Positions 43,893 through 55,495 of a stretch of DNA of 64,000 bases are shown piece after piece. This DNA is from Actinomycetota bacterium (lineage in GTDB: Bacteria; Actinomycetota; Acidimicrobiia; Acidimicrobiales; Ilumatobacteraceae). Each line of letters begins with the position of its first letter. Position 1 is the first letter of the stretch. The stretch is taken from contig CAUJET010000204.1 in the NCBI GenBank assembly GCA_963169665.1, forward strand, positions 1 through 64,000, read 5' to 3'. Below the pieces are notes generated by a model. The model was not told the origin of the DNA, did not search any database, and saw nothing but the letters and a program-made list of their open reading frames with translations. Both the position numbers and the translations under genes were made by a program.

Positions 43893-44192
43893 ATGTTGAT
43901 CAACAACTTCCTGCTGCTCGGCGCGGTGCTGTTCTGCATCGGCGTCTACGGCGTGATCGCCCGCAAGAACGCCGTCATGGTGCTGATGAGCATCGAGCTG
44001 ATCCTCAACTCGGTGAACATCAACCTCCTCGCGTTCAGCCAGCTGCACGACAACGTCGACGGCAACACGTTCGCGCTGTACATCATCGCCGTGGCCGCCG
44101 CCGAGGTCGGTGTGGGTCTCGCGATGGTGCTGCTCATCTATCGCAACCGCAAGAGCATCTCGCTCGACGAACTCTCCGAGATGAAGGGCTGA
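43893..44192 (+). CDS. nuoK: NADH-quinone oxidoreductase subunit K, second complex I
   Basis: 'RKNAVMVLMSIELILNSVNINLLAFS'. Confidence 0.95.
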   Translation: MLINNFLLLGAVLFCIGVYGVIARKNAVMVLMSIELILNSVNINLLAFSQLHDNVDGNTFALYIIAVAAAEVGVGLAMVLLIYRNRKSISLDELSEMKG

Positions 44193-44195
44193 TTC

Positions 44196-46523
<2,328 letters not shown>

Positions 46524-46536
46524 GGACAGCTGAACC

Positions 46537-48111
46537 ATGGACGTCATCTCCGATCAGAACTGGCTGCTGAGCCTGGGCACCTTCCTGCCCCTCGCCGGCG
46601 TGCTGGTGATGCTGCTCATCCCGAAGCGCGAGGAGCTCCTGCACAAGCAGGTGGCACTCGTGACGGCGTTGGGCACCCTGGGTGTGGGCATCTACACCCT
46701 CACCCAGTTCGACTACGACAAGGCCGAGCAGCTCCAGTTCTACGCGAACACCGAGTGGATCAGCGTCATCAAGAGCGGCTACACGATCGGCCTCGACGGG
46801 ATCAGCCTGCCGCTGTACTTCCTGTCGATGGTGATCACCGTGCTGGTGATGATCTACAGCTGGGACCACATCCCGTCGCCGGGCAATCCCAAGGCGTTCC
46901 TGATCCTGATGCTGGTGCTCCAGACCGGTATGGCCGGCACCTTCATCGCCCAGGACCTCATCCTCTTCTTCGTCTTCTTCGAAGTGGTGCTGCTGCCGAT
47001 GTACTTCATGATCGGTGTGTGGGGCGGTGAGCAGCGCCAGTACGCGTCGCTCAAGTTCTTCCTCTACACCATGTTCGGCTCGGCCCTGATGCTGGTGGCC
47101 TTCCTGGCGCTCTTCTACCAGACCGACAGCGTGAGCTTCTCGATCCCGTACCTCATCGAGCAGGGCATCAACATCGACGAGGACGTCGCCGTCTGGATCT
47201 TCGCCGGCATGTTCATCGGCTTCGCGGTCAAGGTGCCGATGTTCCCGTTCCACACCTGGTTGCCCGACGCCCATACCCAGGCCCCCACGCAGGGCTCGGT
47301 CATCCTGGCCGCCATCCTGCTGAAGCTCGGTACCTATGGCTTCGTCCGCATCGCCATCCCGATCCTGCCCCAGGCCGCCGTCAAGTGGGCCCCGGTCATC
47401 GGCGTGCTCGCCGTGATCGGCATCATCTACGGCGCCCTCGGCTGTCTTGCCCAGAAGGACATGAAGCGCCTGATCGCCTTCAGCTCCGTGGCGCACATGG
47501 GCTTCGTGATGCTCGGCATCTCCACGCTCACCGCGACGGGCATCAACGCGGCGATGTTCGGCATGGTCGCCCACGGTCTGATCACCGGCATGCTCTTCTT
47601 CTGCGCCGGCAGCATCAAGGAGCGCTACCACACGCTCGAGATCAGCCGGCTCAGCGGCCTGCTCATCCAGATGCCCAAGCTCGGCTGGATCCTCGGCTTC
47701 TGTGCGATGGCCTCGCTCGGTCTGCCCGGCCTCGCCGGCTTCTGGGGCGAGTTCCCGGCGATCCTCAGCGCCTACAACCCGGCGCCCGCACTCAGCGAGC
47801 CGCTGTTCCGGGTGCTCATGGTCATCGCCGCGCTCGGCACGGTGCTCGCCGCCGCCTACCTCCTGTGGCTCTACCAGCGCACGGCGTTCGGTGAACCCAA
47901 CCCGGAGTTCACCGGTCACGGCCACGCCCACGCCGTCGGCGCCGCCGGCAACGACGAGCATCACGACGACATCCATGACGTCAACGTCTTCGAGTGGATC
48001 GCCTGGACCCCGCTGCTCATCGCGATCGTGGTCTTCGGTGTCTACCCGCAGCTGATGTTCAAGGTCATGGATCCGGCGGTCACCCAGCTCGTGGAAGTGT
48101 TCAACAAGTGA
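46537..48111 (+). CDS. nuoM: NADH-quinone oxidoreductase subunit M, second complex I
   Basis: 'FFEVVLLPMYFMIGVWGG', 'HTWLPDAHTQAPTQGSVILAAILLKLGTYG'. Confidence 0.95.
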   Translation: MDVISDQNWLLSLGTFLPLAGVLVMLLIPKREELLHKQVALVTALGTLGVGIYTLTQFDYDKAEQLQFYANTEWISVIKSGYTIGLDGISLPLYFLSMVITVLVMIYSWDHIPSPGNPKAFLILMLVLQTGMAGTFIAQDLILFFVFFEVVLLPMYFMIGVWGGEQRQYASLKFFLYTMFGSALMLVAFLALFYQTDSVSFSIPYLIEQGINIDEDVAVWIFAGMFIGFAVKVPMFPFHTWLPDAHTQAPTQGSVILAAILLKLGTYGFVRIAIPILPQAAVKWAPVIGVLAVIGIIYGALGCLAQKDMKRLIAFSSVAHMGFVMLGISTLTATGINAAMFGMVAHGLITGMLFFCAGSIKERYHTLEISRLSGLLIQMPKLGWILGFCAMASLGLPGLAGFWGEFPAILSAYNPAPALSEPLFRVLMVIAALGTVLAAAYLLWLYQRTAFGEPNPEFTGHGHAHAVGAAGNDEHHDDIHDVNVFEWIAWTPLLIAIVVFGVYPQLMFKVMDPAVTQLVEVFNK

Positions 48112-49643
48112 TCGCGTCCCTCCTCGCAGCAGCCGGGGACTTCGTGGCGCCGGTGGCCGACTACCACGCGCTCGCGCCCGAGATCGTCCTCGCCGCGGGC
48201 ATCTGCCTCGTGCTGCTCGTCGACCTGTTCGTCGAGGAGCGCCAGCGCTGGATCACCTCGACGCTCGCCGGCTTCGTGCTGCTCGGTGCGTTCATCCCGG
48301 TGGTCACGCTCGCCGTCATCGGTGGCGACGTCCGCAACGGCTTGGGCGGCGACGTGCTCGACGGTCGCTACGTGATCGACGAGTACGCGCTCATCCTGAA
48401 GGCACTGTTCCTCATCGCCGGCTACGTGGTGGTGCTGATGAGCTCCGACGAGATCGAGAGCGGCCGCTACCACCAGGGCGAGTACTACGTGCTGTTGCTC
48501 ACCAGCGTGCTCGGCATGGTGATGATGGCGTCGTCGCGCGATCTCATCAGCATCTTCGTGGCGCTCGAGTTCCTCTCGATCCCGGCCTACATGCTCGCTG
48601 CGTGGAACAAGCGCAACAGCAAGGGCAACGAGGCGGGCATGAAGTACTACCTGCTGGGCGTGTTCGCCTCGGCGATCATGCTGTACGGCATGAGCCTGCT
48701 GTACGGCGTCACCGGCACCACGTTGCTCAGCGAGATCGGTCCGGCGATCACCGCCAACGGTCAGTTCAGCGGCATCGAGGCGCTGGCCGTGGTGTTCATC
48801 GTCGTCGGCTTCGCCTTCAAGGTGAGCGCCGTGCCGTTCCACCAATGGGCGCCCGACGTCTACGAGGGCGCACCGACGCCGATCACCGCGTTCTTGAGCG
48901 TGGCCTCGAAGGCGGCCGGTTTCGTGGCCCTCACGACGCTCGTGTTCCTCGCTTTCCCACTGGCCTCCGACGTGTATCAGCCCTTCATCTGGGTGCTGTC
49001 GGCGGCGTCGATGACGGTGGGCAACCTGCTCGCACTGCGCCAGACGAACATCGTCCGCATGCTCGCCTACTCGAGCATCAGCCAGGGCGGCTTCATCCTC
49101 ATGCCGCTCACGGTGGCGGGTGAGGCCGGCGTCGGTGAGTCGGCGCTCAAGGCGGTCGTCGTGTACCTGGTGGTCTACGCCGCGACCAACCTCGGCGCCT
49201 TCGCCGTGGTCATCGCCGTCGCGAAGAAGACCCGCAGCGGTGACATCTCCAGCTTCGGCGGGCTCTTCTCGTATGCGCCGGCGCTCGGTGTGCTCATGAC
49301 CGTGTTCCTCGCCTCGCTGGCCGGCATCCCGCCGCTCGGCGGCTGGTTCGCCAAGTTCGGCGCCTTCAAGGCCGTCCTCGACGCCGGCACCAACTGGGGT
49401 TACTCGATCGCGATCATCGCTGCGCTCAACACCGTCATCGCCGCGGCGTACTACATCACCGTGATGCGCGAGATCTGGATGAAGCCGGTGCCGGACGGCG
49501 ACGTCACGCCGATCCGCACGCCGTCGTCGATCCAGGCTGCGCTCGTCATCACCTGTGGCGCCACGATCGTGCTGGGCGTGCTGCCCGACCTGGTCGGCCG
49601 CTTCGGCGATCTCAGCGATCTCACCGGTGCCCTCGGCCGCTGA
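48108..49643 (+). CDS. nuoN: NADH-quinone oxidoreductase subunit N, second complex I
   Basis: 'FHQWAPDVYEGAPTPITAFLSVASKAAGF'; GTG start. Confidence 0.95.
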   Translation: MIASLLAAAGDFVAPVADYHALAPEIVLAAGICLVLLVDLFVEERQRWITSTLAGFVLLGAFIPVVTLAVIGGDVRNGLGGDVLDGRYVIDEYALILKALFLIAGYVVVLMSSDEIESGRYHQGEYYVLLLTSVLGMVMMASSRDLISIFVALEFLSIPAYMLAAWNKRNSKGNEAGMKYYLLGVFASAIMLYGMSLLYGVTGTTLLSEIGPAITANGQFSGIEALAVVFIVVGFAFKVSAVPFHQWAPDVYEGAPTPITAFLSVASKAAGFVALTTLVFLAFPLASDVYQPFIWVLSAASMTVGNLLALRQTNIVRMLAYSSISQGGFILMPLTVAGEAGVGESALKAVVVYLVVYAATNLGAFAVVIAVAKKTRSGDISSFGGLFSYAPALGVLMTVFLASLAGIPPLGGWFAKFGAFKAVLDAGTNWGYSIAIIAALNTVIAAAYYITVMREIWMKPVPDGDVTPIRTPSSIQAALVITCGATIVLGVLPDLVGRFGDLSDLTGALGR

Positions 49644-50694
49644 CGCCGCCGGCGCCGCCGGTGCCGTCACCGACATCCGTCACGCGATCGACGCCGCCGG
49701 TGGCGCGCTCCGGTTCGACCGGTTCGTGTCGCTCGCGCTGTACGGACCTCACGGGTTCTACACGGGCGAGGGCCGCGCCGGCCGCCGCGGTGACTTCCTG
49801 ACCTCGCCCGAGGTCGGGCCACTGTTCGGGACCGTCGTCGCCGCCTGGATCGCTGCCGAGTTCGAACGTCAGGGACGGCCCGACGACTTCGAGGTCGTCG
49901 AGGTCGGTGCCGGGCCCGGCACCCTCGCGCGTTCGATCCTCGCCCAGTGGCGAGCAGCCGGCGAGCCAGGCCATCCGTACACCGCCGTCGAGGCGGGTGA
50001 GCTGCAACGTGCGGCGCATCCCGACGGTGTGCACTCCGCCGCTGACCTCGACCATCGAGATGGCCGACCGATCACCGGCGTCGTCATCGCCAACGAACTG
50101 CTCGACAACCTCCCGTTCCGTCTCCTCGTGTTCGACGGCAGCTGGCGCGAGGCCCACGTCACCTCGTCACCGGGTGAACCGGAACGGCTGCTCGAGGTCC
50201 TCCTGCCGTTGGCCGAACGCCCGGCGTGGCTCCCGGTCGAGGCGCCGCACGGCGCTCGTGTGCCGTGGCAGGAATCGGCAGCCGAATGGGTCACCGACAC
50301 GCTCGGTCGGCTGGCGACGGGACGTCTCCTCTGCTTCGACTACGTCACGCCGCGGACCGCCGAGCTCGCCACCATGCCCTGGCGCGAGTGGCTGCGCACG
50401 TATCGGGGCCACGAGCGTGGCGGCCACTACCTGACCGGACCGGGCGACCAGGACGTGACGACGCAGGTGGCCCTCGACCAGCTCCCCGAACCGGACGTCG
50501 TCCGGACCCAGGAGCAGTTCCTCCGTCGATGGGGGATCGACGACCTGGTGGAGGAAGGTCGGATCGCATGGGAAGCGGCGGCCGCAGCTCCCACCGTGGC
50601 GGCGATGAAGATGCGCAGCCGCGTGCGCGAGGCCGAGGCCTTGCTCGATCCCACGGGTCTCGGCGCCTTCCTGGCGATCGAGTGGGCGCGCTGA
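49627..50694 (+). CDS. MidA/NDUFAF7-family SAM-dependent methyltransferase
   Basis: 'ALYGPHGFYTGEGRAGRRGDFLTSPEVGPLFG', 'VEVGAGPGTLARSIL', 'VVIANELLDNLPFRL'; start overlaps nuoN end. Confidence 0.88.
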   Translation: MPSAADAAGAAGAVTDIRHAIDAAGGALRFDRFVSLALYGPHGFYTGEGRAGRRGDFLTSPEVGPLFGTVVAAWIAAEFERQGRPDDFEVVEVGAGPGTLARSILAQWRAAGEPGHPYTAVEAGELQRAAHPDGVHSAADLDHRDGRPITGVVIANELLDNLPFRLLVFDGSWREAHVTSSPGEPERLLEVLLPLAERPAWLPVEAPHGARVPWQESAAEWVTDTLGRLATGRLLCFDYVTPRTAELATMPWREWLRTYRGHERGGHYLTGPGDQDVTTQVALDQLPEPDVVRTQEQFLRRWGIDDLVEEGRIAWEAAAAAPTVAAMKMRSRVREAEALLDPTGLGAFLAIEWAR

Positions 50695-50834
50695 GCAGCT
50701 GACGCCACGCCCGCGCGACATCGCGAGCCGAGACGTCGATCCCCCGCAGGATCCCCCGACATCCCCCGCGGACGCTCGGAGTTCACCACTGCCACCGACT
50801 GGCGCGATCCCCGACCGTGGGAACGGTCGCACCC

Positions 50835-51428
50835 ATGCAGCAACCGAGGGTGTCGACGGCCGGACGAGCGTACGCCGAGGCGCCTTCGCCGGAGCCGACC
50901 GTCCGCCGCCGCCTGCGGGCGCGCCTCGATGCACCCCTGATGATCGGGATCGGGATCGGGATCTGGATCGGGATCGCCGTCGGCCTCGGCGGCGGGACGG
51001 CACACGCGTCGCCCGCGCCTGTCCCGGAGGTGGCCCCCGCCGATCCGACCAGCACGCTGCCGACCGTGGAGGAGCCGGAGCCGGGTGGGACTCCCTCGAC
51101 ACCGGCACCGACCACATCGACCACATCGACCACATCGACCACGACGACCTCGCCGACACCGGCCTCGCCGCCGGTGGCGACACCGACGACGGCCGTCGTC
51201 ATCGCCGACGTCGCCACTGGGGCCCCGCCCCTCGTCCCGCAACTCGCCAGCCAGGGGGCCGCGCCCGGCCTCGTCACGGCCTCGCTCGCGCGGCCGGCGC
51301 GCGGCGAACTGCCGGTGACCGGGGGAAGGGAGTCGGCACACGCAACCCTCGCGATGGCGGTCGTGGCTGCCGGCGCCGTCCTGATCCGCCTCGCTCGCCG
51401 TCGCCGCCCGAGTGTGACCGGCGCGTGA
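50835..51428 (+). CDS. Secreted Pro/Thr-rich protein with LPxTG sortase-type anchor
   Basis: N-terminal hydrophobic signal (LMIGIGIGIWIGIAVGLGGGTAHA), Thr/Pro-rich stalk, LPVTG + TM + RRRR tail. Confidence 0.75.
   Translation: MQQPRVSTAGRAYAEAPSPEPTVRRRLRARLDAPLMIGIGIGIWIGIAVGLGGGTAHASPAPVPEVAPADPTSTLPTVEEPEPGGTPSTPAPTTSTTSTTSTTTTSPTPASPPVATPTTAVVIADVATGAPPLVPQLASQGAAPGLVTASLARPARGELPVTGGRESAHATLAMAVVAAGAVLIRLARRRRPSVTGA
50943..50978 (+). repeat. Hexanucleotide repeat (ATCGGG-type, 6 units) encoding the signal-peptide core
   Basis: atcggg atcggg atcggg atctgg atcggg atcgcc. Confidence 0.85.
51111..51146 (+). repeat. 9-bp repeat (ACCACATCG x3 + degenerate unit) in the Thr/Ser stalk
   Basis: accacatcg accacatcg accacatcg accacgacg. 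Confidence 0.8.
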
Positions 51429-51484
51429 ACCACTTGTCGCTCTGGTAGGGAAGGCCGAGTCCCGAGGAGTAGCGTCCCGGTCCT

Positions 51485-53470
51485 GTGGGATCTGATCAGA
51501 CCGCCGGCCCCGAGTCAGTCACCCTGGCGAAGGAGCACGAGGACCAACACGCTGCCGATCTGACCGACACCGGCGACGGTGCACACGGTCACGGCCACGG
51601 GTCGCACACGAAGGCAGGCACCGCGATGCTCGCGCTGGGCGCGCTCGGTGTGGTCTACGGCGACATCGGCACGAGTCCGCTGTACTCGTTGCGTGAGGCC
51701 TTCAACGGCAAGGGCCACGAGATGATGGTCGACAAGGCGAACGTCTACGGCATCTGTTCCCTGGCGTTCTGGTCGCTCATCATCATCATCTCGATCAAGT
51801 ACCTCATGTTCGTGATGAAGGCCGACAACAAGGGCGAGGGTGGCATCCTGGCGTTGACCGCGCTGGTCATGCGCAAACGCGAACCCCAGGTCACCAAGGC
51901 CGGGTTGCTCGTCGCGCTCGGCATCTTCGGGACGGCACTGCTCTACGGCGACGGCGCGATCACGCCAGCGATCTCGGTGCTCAGCGCGGTCGAGGGACTC
52001 GAAGAGGTGAACACCTCGTTCGCCGACGCGGTCATCCCGATCTCGATCGGCATCCTCATCCTGCTGTTCCTGGTGCAGAGCCGCGGTACGGGCGCGATGG
52101 GCAAGGTCTTCGGTCCGATCATGATGGTCTGGTTCGCCACACTGGCACTGCTCGGGCTGTCGAAGATCTCCGACGGGCCCGAGATCATCGGCTCGATCAA
52201 CCCGCTCTACGCCCTTCAGTACTTCACCCACGAGCCGCTCAAGGCGTTCCTCTCGCTCGGGTCGATCTTCCTGGTCGTCACCGGTGGAGAGGCGCTGTAC
52301 GCCGACATGGGCCACTTCGGTCGCAAGCCGATCATGTACGGCTGGTACGGCATGGTGCTCCCGTCCCTGGTGCTCAACTACTGGGGCCAGGGTGCGTTCC
52401 TCATGGCCAACCCCGAGGTCGTCGACAAGCGCTTCTTCTTCCTCATGGCCCCGGAAGCGTTGAAGCTGCCGCTCGTGCTCCTCGCGACGATGGCCACGGT
52501 CATCGCATCGCAGGCGTTGATCTCCGGCGTGTTCTCGTTGACCGCACAGGCGGTGCAGCTCGACTACCTGCCGCGTATCGCGATCCGCCACACCTCGCAC
52601 CAGCAGTCCGGCCAGATCTACGTGCCGCTCGTGAACTGGGTGCTGATGATCGTGTGCGTCGGCCTCGTGCTCGGGTTCCGGTCCAGCGAGCACCTCGCCG
52701 CCGCGTACGGCATCGCGGTGACGATGACGATGGCGATCACCACGCTGATCTTCTTCAAGGTGCTGGTCGACCGCTGGAAGTGGGCACGGTGGAAGGCGTT
52801 CGCCGTGTGCGTCCCGCTGTTCATCATCGAGCTCGGCTTCCTGGGCGCGAACATCGTGAAGATCCCGAAGGGCGGCTGGTTCGCCCTCGTCGTGGCGATC
52901 GTCCTGATGGTGCAGATGCAGACCTGGCGCAAGGGTCGGGCACTCGTGGCAGCTCGGATCCACCGCGGTGAGCGGCCGATCGCCGAGGTGCTCGACGAGG
53001 CATCCGACGTCAAGCGCGTGGCTGGCACGGCCGTGTTCATGTTCAAGGACCTGGGCAAGGCGCCGCCTGCTCTCGTGAACAACCTGCGGCACAACAAGGT
53101 GCTCCACAAGAACACGCTCATCGTCTCGGTCGACACCGACGAGGCACCCCGCGTCGATGCCGACGAGCGGCACCGGATCTCCAAGGTCGAGCCCGGCGTG
53201 TTCCAGGTGCTGCTCACGTTCGGCTTCATGGAGGAGCCCGACGTGCCGCTCGCCCTGTCGCAGATCGACCACCGCGAGATCCACTTCGATCCCGAGGACG
53301 CCACGTACTTCATCGGTCGCGAGTCGATCGTGGCGGGCAAGGCGCCGGGCATGCACCCTGCGCTCGAGCACCTGTTCGTGCTCCTCAACCGTGGCGCCGA
53401 CAGCGCGAGCAGGTTCTTCAACCTGCCGGCCGACAAGGTGTTCGAGGTCGGCTCGCAGGTCGAGATCTAG
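51485..53470 (+). CDS. kup: KUP-family potassium uptake protein
   Basis: 'ALGALGVVYGDIGTSPLYSLREAF', 'KADNKGEGGILALTALV', 'TALLYGDGAITPAISVLSAVEGL'. Confidence 0.95.
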   Translation: MGSDQTAGPESVTLAKEHEDQHAADLTDTGDGAHGHGHGSHTKAGTAMLALGALGVVYGDIGTSPLYSLREAFNGKGHEMMVDKANVYGICSLAFWSLIIIISIKYLMFVMKADNKGEGGILALTALVMRKREPQVTKAGLLVALGIFGTALLYGDGAITPAISVLSAVEGLEEVNTSFADAVIPISIGILILLFLVQSRGTGAMGKVFGPIMMVWFATLALLGLSKISDGPEIIGSINPLYALQYFTHEPLKAFLSLGSIFLVVTGGEALYADMGHFGRKPIMYGWYGMVLPSLVLNYWGQGAFLMANPEVVDKRFFFLMAPEALKLPLVLLATMATVIASQALISGVFSLTAQAVQLDYLPRIAIRHTSHQQSGQIYVPLVNWVLMIVCVGLVLGFRSSEHLAAAYGIAVTMTMAITTLIFFKVLVDRWKWARWKAFAVCVPLFIIELGFLGANIVKIPKGGWFALVVAIVLMVQMQTWRKGRALVAARIHRGERPIAEVLDEASDVKRVAGTAVFMFKDLGKAPPALVNNLRHNKVLHKNTLIVSVDTDEAPRVDADERHRISKVEPGVFQVLLTFGFMEEPDVPLALSQIDHREIHFDPEDATYFIGRESIVAGKAPGMHPALEHLFVLLNRGADSASRFFNLPADKVFEVGSQVEI

Positions 53471-53487
53471 CGCGCCCCGCGCTCGGG

Positions 53488-54384
53488 TCAGACGCCGACG
53501 GTCAGCGTCGCAGCCAGCCCGCTGGTGACGTCGCCCGTGATGGTCAGCAGCTGGTCCTCCACACCGTCACCGAAGATCTGGTCGTCGGCGTTGTCGGTGT
53601 CGTTGGCGAGTGCGTCGGTGTACCCGGCGGCCGCGTACAGGGCATCGACACCGTCGTCGTCGAAGGCCATCTGGCTGGTGAGGAGCTTCGAGCCGTAGGT
53701 CCCGTCCTCGAAGACCTCGAAGTGGATGTGTGCCGCCCTGCCCTGGTATCGGCCCGGCAGGATCGTCGTGAAGGTGACCGTGCCGGTGGCGTCCGCGATC
53801 TGCACACCGCGGAGCCACGAGAAGTCGCTGAAGTCACCGCCGAGCATCGACGAGTTGTACTGCGAGTACTGGCCCGCCTGGTTGCAGTGCCAGACGTACA
53901 CCGCGGCCCCGGCCTTGGGGGTGTCGGTTGCCGCGTCCAGCACGGTGACGCTGAGGGTCATCGGGACACCGGCCTGCTCGTTCGCACCGCCGATGTCGGT
54001 GCGGATGTCGGAGCGGACCGAGCCGGGATCGGCCAGGACGTTCGCCGTGGTGCCCTCGCCGTTGTCGTTCGACCCGTCGGCTGGGAACGGACCGCCCGTC
54101 TCCTCCGGCGTGACGCCGATGTCGGTCGTCGCCGTCCCGGTCGCCATGGTCGCGGTGGTCGCAGCCGTCGTGGTGGTGGCCTCCGTCGCTCCCGTCGCTC
54201 CCGTCGCTCCGGTCGACGACGAGGTGTCGCCACTGCTGTCGCTCCCGCAGGCGGCGAGCACCGCGGCGCTCGCTGCTGCGCTCAGGAGGCCGAGCATCCG
54301 TCGCCGACCCATCGAGGCGCGGAGCGAGAGGAGGTCGGCGGACGCGCCGTTGGACGGGTGGAACTGACGGGGGTCGTGCTGCAT
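53488..54384 (-). CDS. Lipoprotein intradiol ring-cleavage dioxygenase-like protein
   Basis: Lipobox 'AAVLAAC', Thr/Ala linker, 'YVWHCNQAGQYSQY', 'LPGRYQGRAAHIHFEV'. Confidence 0.85.
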   Translation of the reverse strand: MQHDPRQFHPSNGASADLLSLRASMGRRRMLGLLSAAASAAVLAACGSDSSGDTSSSTGATGATGATEATTTTAATTATMATGTATTDIGVTPEETGGPFPADGSNDNGEGTTANVLADPGSVRSDIRTDIGGANEQAGVPMTLSVTVLDAATDTPKAGAAVYVWHCNQAGQYSQYNSSMLGGDFSDFSWLRGVQIADATGTVTFTTILPGRYQGRAAHIHFEVFEDGTYGSKLLTSQMAFDDDGVDALYAAAGYTDALANDTDNADDQIFGDGVEDQLLTITGDVTSGLAATLTVGV

Positions 54385-54468
54385 GCCAGGAGCCTGTGGA
54401 ACCGCGGTGAGCCGGCGACCAGAGCGAGATGTGAGTTCGGTGAGAATCACCGACGATCGGCGTGACCT

Positions 54469-55365
54469 TCAGCGCGACGGCTCGGGCCGGCTGGTCAGCA
54501 CGGCGCCAACGATCACCACGAGCATGCCGACGATCGCGATCGAGTGCAGCTCGTCGTCGCGGATCGTGACCCCCAGCAGCAGCCCGACGATCGGGGTGAA
54601 GAAGATGCCGATCATCCCGCGCACGGGTCCCGCCCGGTGCAGCAGGACCCCGTAGATCGCGAACGCGACGCCGGTGCCGACGAATCCGAGGGCGAACAGG
54701 GCGCCGAGCGCACTCCACGTGAAGTCGCTGTCGCGGAACCCTGCGACACCGAGCGGCAGTGACCACACCGCGCCGAACACCGTGATCCACAGCATGGTCG
54801 GCAGCGCGCCGTACGCGGCCTGCAGCGGCCTCGCGATGTTCGCCGCGACGGCGTAGCAGACGAGCGCGACGAGCAGGAGCAGGACGCCCCGGGCATCGGC
54901 GCCCGTGTCGCCACCGACGGACGCCAGCGAGATCATCGCGATCCCCGACGCGCCGACCGTGACGGCGAGCATGCGCCGTCGGCTCGGCAGCGTGCGGGTG
55001 AACAGTGCGGTGACGACCGTGGTCATCACCGGCAGCCCACCGTTGATCATCCCGGTGATCGAGGTGTTCACGGTCTGCTCGGCGATGGGGTAGAGCAGGA
55101 ACGGCACCGCCATCCAGACCAGTCCGGTGACGACGAACAACCGGAGGTGCTCGCGGCGGAACCGCCGCCTGGCCGCCGGGAACAGCAGGAGTGCTGCGAC
55201 GCCGAACCCGCAGCGCGCGAGCGGGACGACGGCCGACGCCACATGGTCGATCGCGATCGCGATCCAGAGGAACGAACTGCCCCAGATGATCGCGACCGCG
55301 AGGGACAGGCCCCACTCGGGCGGTCCGAACGTGAGGTGCTGTTCGTCGATCGGCTGGGTGGACAA
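54469..55365 (-). CDS. EamA/DMT-family transporter
   Basis: Two EamA-type halves ('WGSSFLWIAIAI', 'AFAIYGVLLHRAGPVRGMIGIFFTPIVGLLLGV'); start (TTG) uncertain. Confidence 0.8.
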   Translation of the reverse strand: MSTQPIDEQHLTFGPPEWGLSLAVAIIWGSSFLWIAIAIDHVASAVVPLARCGFGVAALLLFPAARRRFRREHLRLFVVTGLVWMAVPFLLYPIAEQTVNTSITGMINGGLPVMTTVVTALFTRTLPSRRRMLAVTVGASGIAMISLASVGGDTGADARGVLLLLVALVCYAVAANIARPLQAAYGALPTMLWITVFGAVWSLPLGVAGFRDSDFTWSALGALFALGFVGTGVAFAIYGVLLHRAGPVRGMIGIFFTPIVGLLLGVTIRDDELHSIAIVGMLVVIVGAVLTSRPEPSR

Positions 55366-55495
55366 GGTGTTCAGCCTGCCCCACCGGAGCGGTGTGGCAC
55401 CAGCCGATTGAGTGGGCCGTCGACCGAACCGTGTTCGCGAGGCCTTTGCTACGGTCGGGCTCCACAAGCGTTCCGCCTGAGGGGGTACCGGGGTC

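Noticed and set aside
51429-51484. c-di-AMP (ydaO-type) riboswitch upstream of kup
   Set aside because: Considered because kup is a common target, but the intergenic gap is only about 56 bp and no ydaO-like structure was visible.
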